Below the pieces are notes generated by a model that was given only the letters and a program-made list of their open reading frames with translations, was not told where the DNA came from and made no database searches. This document shows positions 10,006-16,627 of a stretch of DNA of 64,000 nt, in pieces. The position numbers and the translations under genes were made by a program. The number at the start of each line of letters is the position of its first letter. Within the stretch, counting starts at the first letter, position 1. Origin of the DNA: Anaerolineales bacterium (GTDB lineage Bacteria; Chloroflexota; Anaerolineae; Anaerolineales; Villigracilaceae); contig JAUQXA010000010.1 in assembly GCA_030834895.1 (NCBI GenBank), forward strand, positions 248,001-312,000, given 5' to 3'.

Positions 10006-10890
10006 TTATCGAGTAGGCAACTGGAAAGATTTCAACAAGGCATGGTTGAAGAAGATATGTTCCTTTGTTATGCTGCAAAGCGTTACGGTTGACGCACTAT
10101 GTCTGCCCGATTTTTTCCAGAGATAGTCAAAGTGGTCACGCATCTTGACGTGGATACTGGATTTTTCATCGATCAACAGTGCCTCAGACTGGAGACCGCG
10201 AATATGTCCATAATAGAGCCCCATCACCATGATTTTGTCGGTATGAAAATATGAAAAATAGGGCAAATCATCGAATAGACGGACTTCAAAAGAACCTGTG
10301 AAGTCCTTGCCTTTGAGTTGCTTCTCAGCTCGGATGTGCAGTCTTTTGAGTTCCTCGATTTGTTTAATAATTTTTGCGGGTAAAAAGCTTTTGTTGGCGC
10401 TTTCTTCACGACTCCTGAGTTCGGCAGCCGTAGAGAAAGGAGAGAGCATTAGAATGCGAATTTTCTTCCCAGCTTGGATCCATTGGATAAATCCTTCTTG
10501 ACCGAAGTTTTCCATGGCAGAAAGTAGTGTTAGGGAGATCATGTCAATAGTTGTAGCGGACTTGGATTTTTCTGCATAATATGGCGACAGTATAGAACGC
10601 TCCGCTGCAAGGATGGTGATTTTACGGGGGGAAGATGGTAAATGAATTCCGAGCTTGGCAAGGGTTGATAAATCAATAATGCTATTTTCACTCATTGTTA
10701 TGACAATGCCAACAACAATAAGCACCCCTCCAAAAATGGTGAGCACAGTCTGGCTAGCAGGATTTATTGGGATTGTTTTACCATCCCAGCTAATTCTGCC
10801 ATCAATTGCACCACCCATTAAAAGAATTCCACCGGCAAGAATTATAAGAATTCCTCTTTGTTCAGTGATTCCCTGCAAGAAATCTTTCAT
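10006..10890 (-). CDS. Membrane protein with DUF5919-like cytoplasmic domain
   Basis: The chosen ATG (10890) follows a strong AAGGAGG site. Two membrane helices lie in the first 80 residues (ILIILAGGILLMGGAI and TVLTIFGGVLIVVGIVITM). The rest is soluble: KKIRILMLSP near residue 150 and LFDDLPYFSYFHTDKIMVMG near residue 215, the pattern of DUF5919/PLD-like signalling domains, although no HKD motif is present. It stands alone between hsdS relics and was probably cargo of the former restriction locus. The last 20 residues look non-conserved. Role unknown; a membrane-anchored sensor or effector in defence is an inference from position. Confidence 0.6.
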   Translation of the reverse strand: MKDFLQGITEQRGILIILAGGILLMGGAIDGRISWDGKTIPINPASQTVLTIFGGVLIVVGIVITMSENSIIDLSTLAKLGIHLPSSPRKITILAAERSILSPYYAEKSKSATTIDMISLTLLSAMENFGQEGFIQWIQAGKKIRILMLSPFSTAAELRSREESANKSFLPAKIIKQIEELKRLHIRAEKQLKGKDFTGSFEVRLFDDLPYFSYFHTDKIMVMGLYYGHIRGLQSEALLIDEKSSIHVKMRDHFDYLWKKSGRHSASTVTLCSITKEHIFFNHALLKSFQLPTR

Positions 10891-10936
10891 AGGATCCTCC
10901 TTGTAGTTTATATCATAATCCAAAACTCTCACTCAA

Positions 10937-11090
10937 CCCTTCGACGAAGCTCAGGGCGAGCAATGATTCAAACAACCCATCCACACTTCGACACGCCCTT
11001 CGGGCAGTCGCCACGATGCCTGCCCCGCCTCGGACATGCGCCCACGCAGCGATTCGACCCGCGCCACCACGCCCGCAAAGGCAGAGAGTA
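10937..11090 (-). pseudogene. hsdS 3'-end relic 2
   Basis: Minus-strand fragments read RVESLRGRMSEAGQAS and VDGLFESLLALSFVEG, again the C-terminal coiled coil of a type I specificity subunit. The tail runs into a CTTCGACGAAGCTCAG palindromic element at 10939-10954. There is no start and no DNA-recognition domain. Confidence 0.55.
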
Positions 11091-11120
11091 GATATTCGAG
11101 AGTAGAGAGTAGTTGTTGCA

Positions 11121-11432
11121 TTAGCAGTGTTCGCTTATCGGCGCATTCCCAAGCGGCTTGTATCGCTGACCAAGTATTGCTTGAATCATATGGATGAATC
11201 CAATTTCCTGCTCATGCGTGGATAACGATACATCCAACCATAAATCATTCAATTGCGCTTCGGACTTGAAATCGTAACCATCATTGATAAATTGGCTGAG
11301 AACATTTTTCAAAGTTGCCGAATTGACTTTTACGATTCGCTGTCCACTCTTTTGGTGCATGTGGATTTGCTGGCAGGAAGAATTCTTGTGAATTGTGAAA
11401 TGCGGATTGGGATAATTTATGTAGACTTGCAT
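11121..11432 (-). CDS. Small conserved-looking hypothetical protein
   Basis: A 103-residue protein starting MQVYINYPNPHFTIHKNSSC with an AAGGAG site 8 nt before the ATG. It is soluble, His- and Gln-rich in the first 40 residues, and has no motif I recognise. The good ribosome site and clean frame between two hsdS relics suggest a real cargo gene rather than noise. No function is proposed. Confidence 0.5.
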   Translation of the reverse strand: MQVYINYPNPHFTIHKNSSCQQIHMHQKSGQRIVKVNSATLKNVLSQFINDGYDFKSEAQLNDLWLDVSLSTHEQEIGFIHMIQAILGQRYKPLGNAPISEHC

Positions 11433-11444
11433 ATTCTCAACTCC

Positions 11445-11580
11445 TTATCCTGTCTCAAATGATTCAACCAGCAATGACTCGAAAAGATTGTCCACCTGCC
11501 TCCCCGCCTCGGATATCATCCCCGAAGGGGGCATCCTCCCTCGCACGAAGTCCCCGAGCGAAGCGAGTGGGAGCGACTCG
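11445..11580 (-). pseudogene. hsdS 3'-end relic 3
   Basis: Minus-strand reading gives VESLPLASLGDFVRGRM, then ISEAGRQVDNLFESLLVESF and a stop. It is a third copy of the specificity-subunit C-terminus and carries the same LPL..GDFVRGR insert as relics 1 and 4. Confidence 0.6.
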
Positions 11581-11609
11581 ACACTTCCTTCGGTCGCCAC
11601 CACGCCCGC

Positions 11610-11656
11610 GTAGGGGCGACGTCTCGTCGCCCTGGGCACGGAGACCGTGCCCCTAC
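11610..11656. repeat. Palindromic element with two inner hairpins
   Basis: GTAGGGGC...GCCCCTAC ends enclose GGCGACG-tct-CGTCGCC and GGGCACGG-aga-CCGTGCCC. It belongs with the element inside the molybdenum hydroxylase gene at 1520-1582. Confidence 0.75.
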
Positions 11657-11853
11657 CCATTGAACGCCTCATGCAACAGACTCTCAAACAACCCCTCGAC
11701 CTGCCTCTCCGCCTCGCGAGGCTCAAACGCCGAGTCCCTCCCCCGCACGAAGTTCCCGAACGAAGTGAGCGGGAGCGACTCGACCCACGTCCCCGCCCAA
11801 TACTTATCCCATAGGGCATCTACTTGCGAGCGAAATTTAGGATCGGTGAGCAT
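11653..11853 (-). pseudogene. Chimeric scar: hsdM 5' end fused to hsdS 3' end
   Basis: The frame starts MLTDPKFRSQVDALWDKYW, the N-terminus of type I methyltransferase subunits (HsdM), and after about 21 codons continues as WVESLPLTSFGNFVRGRD, EPREAERQVEGLFESLLHEAF and a stop, the C-terminus of HsdS. This is what a deletion running from early hsdM to late hsdS would leave. The ATG sits 6 nt after the stop of the PfkB-like gene. The first 60 bp are nearly identical to those of the scar at 13085-13382. Confidence 0.7.
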
Positions 11854-11859
11854 GGGAGG

Positions 11860-13056
11860 TTATTCAAAAGCTTTATTAATCAATTTAAGTTCACGTTCGG
11901 CATTTTTTTGGCTTATAACTTCGATTGGATTAAGACTTTCGCGTTCAAATTTTTCCCGAAACTTTGATATAGTTGATGCATTCGGGCAATTTCCTGCTCC
12001 TCCGAGTGTAGTGCAGGCATATGCGGACCAATACCTACCAGTATTAATTGCTGCAAAAAAATCCTGAAACTCAAAGTTGGGACGCATGCAAATCTCGGAA
12101 ATGACACCGGCTGCAAAGGCATCACCCGCGCCGGTTGGATCCACCATTTCACTCTCTAACAACTCTATTGGCCAGGCAAATATGATTCCATCTTTCCCGG
12201 CTTTATGGCTTCCAACTGCCCCAAACCGATCCAATGTAATGATTACTGAAATTGCGCGTTCTTTGAACCAATTGATCATGTCAACCAGAGATGTTGACAG
12301 GCCGTCTATTGAAAAAATCTGTTTTGCTTCGCTCATGTTCAGCTGCAAAATGGTCGTTGTGCGCAATTCCTTTTCCCAATATCGAATGCCATGTTGAATC
12401 TGACTGCTACCAGGATTGAAGGTGATAATACATTTGCCGCTATGCGTCCGAATCACTTCTTTTATGATATCGTTTCCAATCTCCGCATGTACTGGCTCAG
12501 CCAAGGCAAAATTTGGTAAGTGGCTAATATGAATTACAGTCGGGTTGGTTCTCGTCAATTTCGAAACATACTTTAAGCGTTTAAACATGTGCCGCTGAAA
12601 CACCGGCGCATTTCCACTGGCTCGGTAATTAAGAATGGTACGCTTGGCTGCCAAAACAATCAAGACGGCAAAAGCGGTATTAAGACCCATAATAAGGAAA
12701 TCTGGACTACGAATAAAATCCTGCAGGTTCCGAGAAAGCTTGGCTTTCTCGGCAAGGGCTCTTAATTCCTGTTGGATTTTTTGACCAGGTGGATCCCCCC
12801 CAATGGCAAGAATGGGATAGGTTTCAAAACCTGCGGCAATCAATCTTGAGGAAAAATTCATTCCTCCACCGCCTACCAGTTCCACAGCTTCGGATACTGA
12901 ATTCTTCTCTCCAGGGGTGATTTCCCTTTCAAGCTTGTAAAGGTACTCCGCATTTCCACCACCGAGGGCCACAATTGATTTATCTCTTGATGTATCACGA
13001 TACATTTTTGCCGTGACTTTACGCTTCACCGTTGATTTCCGATTGACTGATTTCAT
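11860..13056 (-). CDS. PfkB-family sugar/nucleoside kinase, cargo of the restriction locus
   Basis: A 398-residue protein with PfkB hallmarks: ELVGGGGMNFSSRL near residue 60 and the ATP/catalytic motif VDPTGAGDAFAAG near residue 300, where GAGD supplies the catalytic Asp. These kinases phosphorylate sugars, nucleosides or similar alcohols. A basic 18-residue N-terminal extension is atypical. The ATG follows AGGAGG at good spacing. The gene is framed by hsdM-type scars rather than sugar-catabolism genes, so it may act in nucleotide-based conflict rather than metabolism; this is an inference from position. Confidence 0.8.
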   Translation of the reverse strand: MKSVNRKSTVKRKVTAKMYRDTSRDKSIVALGGGNAEYLYKLEREITPGEKNSVSEAVELVGGGGMNFSSRLIAAGFETYPILAIGGDPPGQKIQQELRALAEKAKLSRNLQDFIRSPDFLIMGLNTAFAVLIVLAAKRTILNYRASGNAPVFQRHMFKRLKYVSKLTRTNPTVIHISHLPNFALAEPVHAEIGNDIIKEVIRTHSGKCIITFNPGSSQIQHGIRYWEKELRTTTILQLNMSEAKQIFSIDGLSTSLVDMINWFKERAISVIITLDRFGAVGSHKAGKDGIIFAWPIELLESEMVDPTGAGDAFAAGVISEICMRPNFEFQDFFAAINTGRYWSAYACTTLGGAGNCPNASTISKFREKFERESLNPIEVISQKNAERELKLINKAFE

Positions 13057-13084
13057 GATCTGCCTCCTAATCTAGCCTTACTAT

Positions 13085-13382
13085 TGAAAACTCAGCGTAT
13101 TAACGAATTCACTCATTCCTTTCGTTTCCTTCTCCGCAAACCACCGCCCCATCGCATCTCGTTCTCGAGGCTTCGATCGCGCTCAGCCCAAGCCTGAGCT
13201 TGGTACGTTGTCCCCTTGCGTTTTGCCTGCCTCTCGGCGGCGTTCTCGCGGTCATCCAGCCGCTTGAGGAAAAGCAAATACGAAAACTGCTCGATCGCAT
13301 CGAGCGGGTTGGTGAGACCACCCGTCCAGAACTTATCCCAGAGGGCATCTACTTGCGAACGAAGTTTAGGGTCGGTGAGCAT
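13085..13382 (-). pseudogene. Chimeric scar: hsdM 5' end plus hsdR 3' tail
   Basis: It begins MLTDPKLRSQVDALWDKFW and continues NPLDAIEQFSYLLFLKRLDD, a textbook HsdM N-terminus of about 50 residues. It then passes through a CTTCGA...GCTCAG palindromic element and, in another frame, ends ERDAMGRWFAEKETKG and SEFVNTLSFQ-stop. That tail resembles the end of the hsdR relic at 14961 (AVERWFTEKEVREI). The ATG sits 3 nt beyond the TIR-ATPase stop. Confidence 0.65.
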
Positions 13383-13385
13383 GAG

Positions 13386-14939
13386 CTATTTTTTCATAGA
13401 AGAAAGATAGTTTTTGAGTATAGGACTAAAGATTCCTATTTTGTTTTCTTCGATTCGTAACATCCCTTTGAGTGCTAAGACTCTTGTGACCAATATAGAA
13501 GTTTTATTTATTTCGTTCTGAGAAATAGAAAGAAGTGTCTGTCTTTCGACTTCATCTAAAGAAGCCAGTATGTTGTCACATTCTGCCAGAACAACGTGTT
13601 GCTGGCTTAGCCAATCTAGCCAATTCGGTTTAGAAAATTCGTCCTTAGCGATGGGGTTTTCACTAAGTATCTTGAATATTGCTGCTATTAATCCAGCATG
13701 TCCTCCGCTCGCCAAATACACTTTGCCTTTTTCAATAGTTAATCGATGCTCATAGCGCTCTTCTAATTGCTGAATAAACGCAAAAGTATCAGCACCTGTA
13801 TATGGTCCAATTCCAATGACATTTTGAGAAAACAATTCATAAATCGCCCAGACATCATTAGGCGGTCTTAACATTTCGGGGGTATTTCTCAAGAAAAATA
13901 CATATGAAAGTTTTCCTCTATTTTCCTCACGAATGGCTCGAAGTTCACTGAATAGTTCTCTAGGCAAGCTCCTATACGCTTCATCAAACTCATCAAAAAG
14001 GAAGCATAAGTTTTTATTATATCTCTGACAAAACTTGTTAACAGCCAGACCAAAAAAACGCGATGCTAACAGGTCGTCTTTACGCTCGATAATCTGAGCA
14101 TCTAACTGGACAACTTCCTCAACAAAATTACTGGCGTTCTCGTGAGTGTTTAGCTCTAGCAAAAGAGATCGAAAAAGCAACTCATAAAAAGCCCAGACGT
14201 TCTTAACTGTTTCCAACAGATAAGGGTTTACTTTTAATATCCAAGTATCTTCTGCTGATGCTCCAATATAACGTGACAAAACATCTCGTCGCAGAACAAA
14301 ATCGAACAAGCGCTTTTTACCAAAACCAGATCCACCAAGCAAATAAAAAGACTCTCCTCGTTTGACAAACTTAAAGAATTCCGCCAACACTTCCTGACGA
14401 TAAGAAATGTTAATGACAGGAGAAGCTGTATCCTCCGTTTCGGTTGTTCGCAAGATTTTGTTCCTTGTAATAGCTTTTTTTACTTTTGAGGGTTTCAGCA
14501 ACCTCCCACTCGTACTTTTTGTTCCCAGCGATAACAAAAGCCGCTCATAATTCGAAGGGTAATCTACCCACTGTAAATCTTTGAGAAAAAATGGAACATC
14601 GCACTTATCAAGGCGAACTGGAATAACAAATATTACACCTTCGGGTTTTTCTTTCGAAATATCCATTGCCTGCTTATATTCGCGCTGAACATATCCTTCT
14701 TTTCCGATCGACTTCTCGGAAAAGCACAAAATAATCGCATCGCTAACACGTTGGGCTTTTTCGATTTCCAGCCTCCGATCATGCCCAGGCAATATTTTTT
14801 CTTCATCAAGCCAAGGATTAAAACCGTCCTCCTTCAACTGTTGGCATAATTTTCGGACCTTAGCTTTGTCTTCTTTTGCATGACTTAGAAATACAAGTAA
14901 CTTCTTTTTACGACTTGAACTGGGCATATTGACCTTCAT
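13386..14939 (-). CDS. TIR-domain STAND/AAA-type ATPase, probable defence protein
   Basis: Residues about 12-135 are a TIR-2 domain (LLVFLSHAKEDKAKVRKLCQ; SDAIILCFSEKSI; VQREYKQAMD). TIR domains of bacterial defence proteins often cleave NAD+. Residues about 175-450 form a P-loop ATPase with Walker A GGSGFGKKR (Lys where Ser/Thr normally follows GK) and Walker B LCFLFDEFDEA; a winged-helix-like C-terminus follows. A TATAAT box at 14965-14960 gives a short leader; the second ATG at 14927 has the better ribosome site (AAGG). AT-rich relative to neighbours, which suggests transfer. It lies between an hsdR relic and an hsdM scar. Confidence 0.82.
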   Translation of the reverse strand: MKVNMPSSSRKKKLLVFLSHAKEDKAKVRKLCQQLKEDGFNPWLDEEKILPGHDRRLEIEKAQRVSDAIILCFSEKSIGKEGYVQREYKQAMDISKEKPEGVIFVIPVRLDKCDVPFFLKDLQWVDYPSNYERLLLSLGTKSTSGRLLKPSKVKKAITRNKILRTTETEDTASPVINISYRQEVLAEFFKFVKRGESFYLLGGSGFGKKRLFDFVLRRDVLSRYIGASAEDTWILKVNPYLLETVKNVWAFYELLFRSLLLELNTHENASNFVEEVVQLDAQIIERKDDLLASRFFGLAVNKFCQRYNKNLCFLFDEFDEAYRSLPRELFSELRAIREENRGKLSYVFFLRNTPEMLRPPNDVWAIYELFSQNVIGIGPYTGADTFAFIQQLEERYEHRLTIEKGKVYLASGGHAGLIAAIFKILSENPIAKDEFSKPNWLDWLSQQHVVLAECDNILASLDEVERQTLLSISQNEINKTSILVTRVLALKGMLRIEENKIGIFSPILKNYLSSMKK

Positions 14940-14960
14940 GGCACTGGTTTTGTGTGGTAA

Positions 14961-15392
14961 TTATATGGCTAATTGATTCGTAAAAGTGACTATTTCTCGA
15001 ACTTCCTTCTCGGTAAACCACCGTTCCACCGCATCCGCGCCAAACATATCCAGCGGCGGCTCGTACAGGCTTGCACTGAGCCGCGTCGAAGTGTCAGCGG
15101 TTTCGAGATGGCGCTTCTGCAAGAACACACTTTGCACCGCGCGCAAAAAGCGAATCTGATCGGCGTTGTAGTTGTATTGTGTAATATTGGGTTCAAACTG
15201 TCGTGTCAACACTTCCCCGTTCTCGCGGTAGAGCGTGTAATCCGTCACCCCATTCCACGGCTCGGCATCGTAACCGTCCACGGGAATTTCGATCTTCACC
15301 CTGGAGTGGTCACGCAAATACCAACCCGCCTTTTCCAATTGCGGATCGATCATTTGCTTACGAGTGAGCTTTTCGGAGATTTGGCGGGGCAT
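14961..15392 (-). pseudogene. hsdR: Internally deleted hsdR (type I restriction endonuclease)
   Basis: The frame is open and 143 codons long, but HsdR normally has about 800-1000. It opens with a classic HsdR N-terminus (LTRKQMIDPQLEKAGWYLRD; IPVDGYDAEPWNGVTDYTL) and after about 60 residues jumps in frame to HsdR C-terminal sequence (ITQYNYNADQIRFLRAVQSV; LYEPPLDMFGADAVERWFTE). The nuclease and helicase motor are gone. A CTGAG...GTCGAAG palindromic element (15073-15094) adds residues before LYEPP. The start is the ATG at 15392. It cannot restrict DNA; whether a short protein is made is unknown. Confidence 0.75.
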
Positions 15393-15627
15393 GTGTCCCC
15401 TTATTGTATTCTGGCGGATACGATGAGTTAAGCATAAATGAAAACTCGTCCCAGTGCAAGGATTTTGCTTCCCCAATTGGGTTCAAGCACCAATTTGGAT
15501 GGCGCAGGGTGCGCTGGGAAATGAATTTTCAACGCATTTTATCCCCCTTACCTGTCTCAACCCGCCGCACTTTATCGGTTTGGCGCTCCCATGCCGTATC
15601 CTTACTGTCCCCTGAGCATACTATAAG

Positions 15628-15660
15628 ATCAGTACAGGACTAGTACAGGATCAGTACAGG
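15628..15660. repeat. Three-unit 11-bp tandem repeat
   Basis: ATCAGTACAGG, ACTAGTACAGG, ATCAGTACAGG lie head to tail. The 15393-15784 spacer otherwise contains no gene I can support. The 11-bp period places each AGTACAGG on nearly the same helix face, as in a multimeric protein-binding site. Confidence 0.75.
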
Positions 15661-15737
15661 ATGCCCTTGGGTACTCCTGACTATTCCCTGGGCAGTCCTA
15701 AGGGTAGCTGAAGAAACTGCCAAATAAGACGAAAACA

Positions 15738-15770
15738 AAAGACCTCGCAAGCTGAAACTACGAGGTCTTT
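15738..15770 (-). terminator. Rho-independent terminator of the FAD-subunit gene
   Basis: AAAGACCTCG and CGAGGTCTTT form a 10-bp stem; on the minus strand it is followed by TGTTTTCG. It lies 14 nt beyond the stop at 15785. Confidence 0.75.
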
Positions 15771-15784
15771 CATAAGCTGTTGAA

Positions 15785-16537
15785 TTACGTGCTTTCCAAA
15801 CACCGCTTCGCCAGCGTCGCAGCCACGTCCATGCGGTACTCCGCGCTTGCCCATTCGTCCTGTGCTTCGTGATAGGCATTGCGCGCGGCGGCTTCGATGC
15901 CGTCGGCTTCGGTGCCGTCCATTGCCAGCAGGGGAGTCTTGCCATAGCCGCCGAGGACAAGGCGTGTGCGCCCTGAATTCCACCGGTTGACTGCGGCGCA
16001 GACCAGCGGTTTGTCCGATGGGGTCTTGGAAACGTATTCGAAGGTGAACTTTGTGTTGAGCGGAATGGTGATGGACGTGATAAGCGCTTTGGGACGGGTA
16101 AGGAGGAATTCTCCCAGACCACTGATGACGGACGACGGACGATTGTCTGTGGTCAATGGTCTATGGTCCATTTTCGCATCCATCGCCAGCAGGGACGTGG
16201 CAAAGGGCGAACGTCCATCGCTTGCGACCAATGTTCCTGCCACCGTAGCTGAGTTGCGGATGTTGATCGGCGCTTCGAGTTTGAGCGCGGTCTTCAACGC
16301 GGCAGGGCAATCTCCTGACTCGAGCAGGGATTGCAGGGTGCAGGTCGCGCCGATTTGCAATTCGCTTCCGTTAACGCGGAGCGAATCCAACTTGAGGGCT
16401 TGCAAATCCACGACGGCAACAGAGTCAGTCGTTGGTTTGGAGAGAAGGGTCCCGCCGCCGAGTGGGAGTGTATTCGGTTGATTTAAAAGCGCAAGCGCTT
16501 CATCCATTGTCTGTGGTCGGTGATAAGTCGTGATCAT
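15785..16537 (-). CDS. FAD-binding subunit of a molybdenum hydroxylase (CoxM/YgfM-like)
   Basis: A 250-residue protein with the FAD-binding signature LPLGGGTLLSK (about residues 24-34) and NIRNSATVAGTLVASDGRSP (about 92-111), as in the medium subunits of xanthine dehydrogenase and CO dehydrogenase families. It is somewhat shorter than the usual 280-290. It passes electrons from the Fe-S clusters to an acceptor. It has its own TATAAT box, a GGAGG site and a terminator, so it is a single-gene unit, 12 kb from the likely partner at 568-3576. Residues about 122-138 come from a heptamer array (16124-16172), unusual inside this fold. Confidence 0.85.
   Translation of the reverse strand: MITTYHRPQTMDEALALLNQPNTLPLGGGTLLSKPTTDSVAVVDLQALKLDSLRVNGSELQIGATCTLQSLLESGDCPAALKTALKLEAPINIRNSATVAGTLVASDGRSPFATSLLAMDAKMDHRPLTTDNRPSSVISGLGEFLLTRPKALITSITIPLNTKFTFEYVSKTPSDKPLVCAAVNRWNSGRTRLVLGGYGKTPLLAMDGTEADGIEAAARNAYHEAQDEWASAEYRMDVAATLAKRCLEST
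16124..16172. repeat. Heptamer tandem array in frame inside the FAD-subunit gene
   Basis: Units such as GGACGAC, GGACGAT, TGGTCAA, TGGTCTA and TGGTCCA repeat every 7 bp over about 49 bp. They encode MDHRPLTTDNRPSSV in the protein. Confidence 0.65.
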
Positions 16538-16562
16538 CCTGTGCCTCCGTATAGTTACTTGT

Positions 16563-16568
16563 ATTATA
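16563..16568 (-). promoter_or_regulatory. -10 box of the FAD-subunit gene
   Basis: TATAAT on the minus strand, 25 nt before the ATG at 16537, leaves a leader of about 19 nt with a GGAGG site. Confidence 0.55.
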
Positions 16569-16575
16569 CGTTAAA

Positions 16576-16607
16576 GAAATATCGCCGTGTTGAAACGGCG
16601 ATATTTC
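16576..16607 (-). terminator. Terminator of the anti-sigma-like gene
   Basis: A 13-bp stem GAAATATCGCCGT/ACGGCGATATTTC with a 6-nt loop, 21 nt beyond the stop at 16628, followed on the minus strand by TTTAACG. Confidence 0.7.
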
Positions 16608-16627
16608 CTGTCTATTCAATTTCTTTG

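Noticed and set aside
9311..10078. Minus-strand open frame of 255 codons
   Set aside because: It joins an hsdS relic to the wrong frame of the DUF559 pseudogene; only short parts match known families.
15628..15660. Possible CRISPR array
   Set aside because: Units are 11 bp and contiguous, with no spacers and no cas genes.
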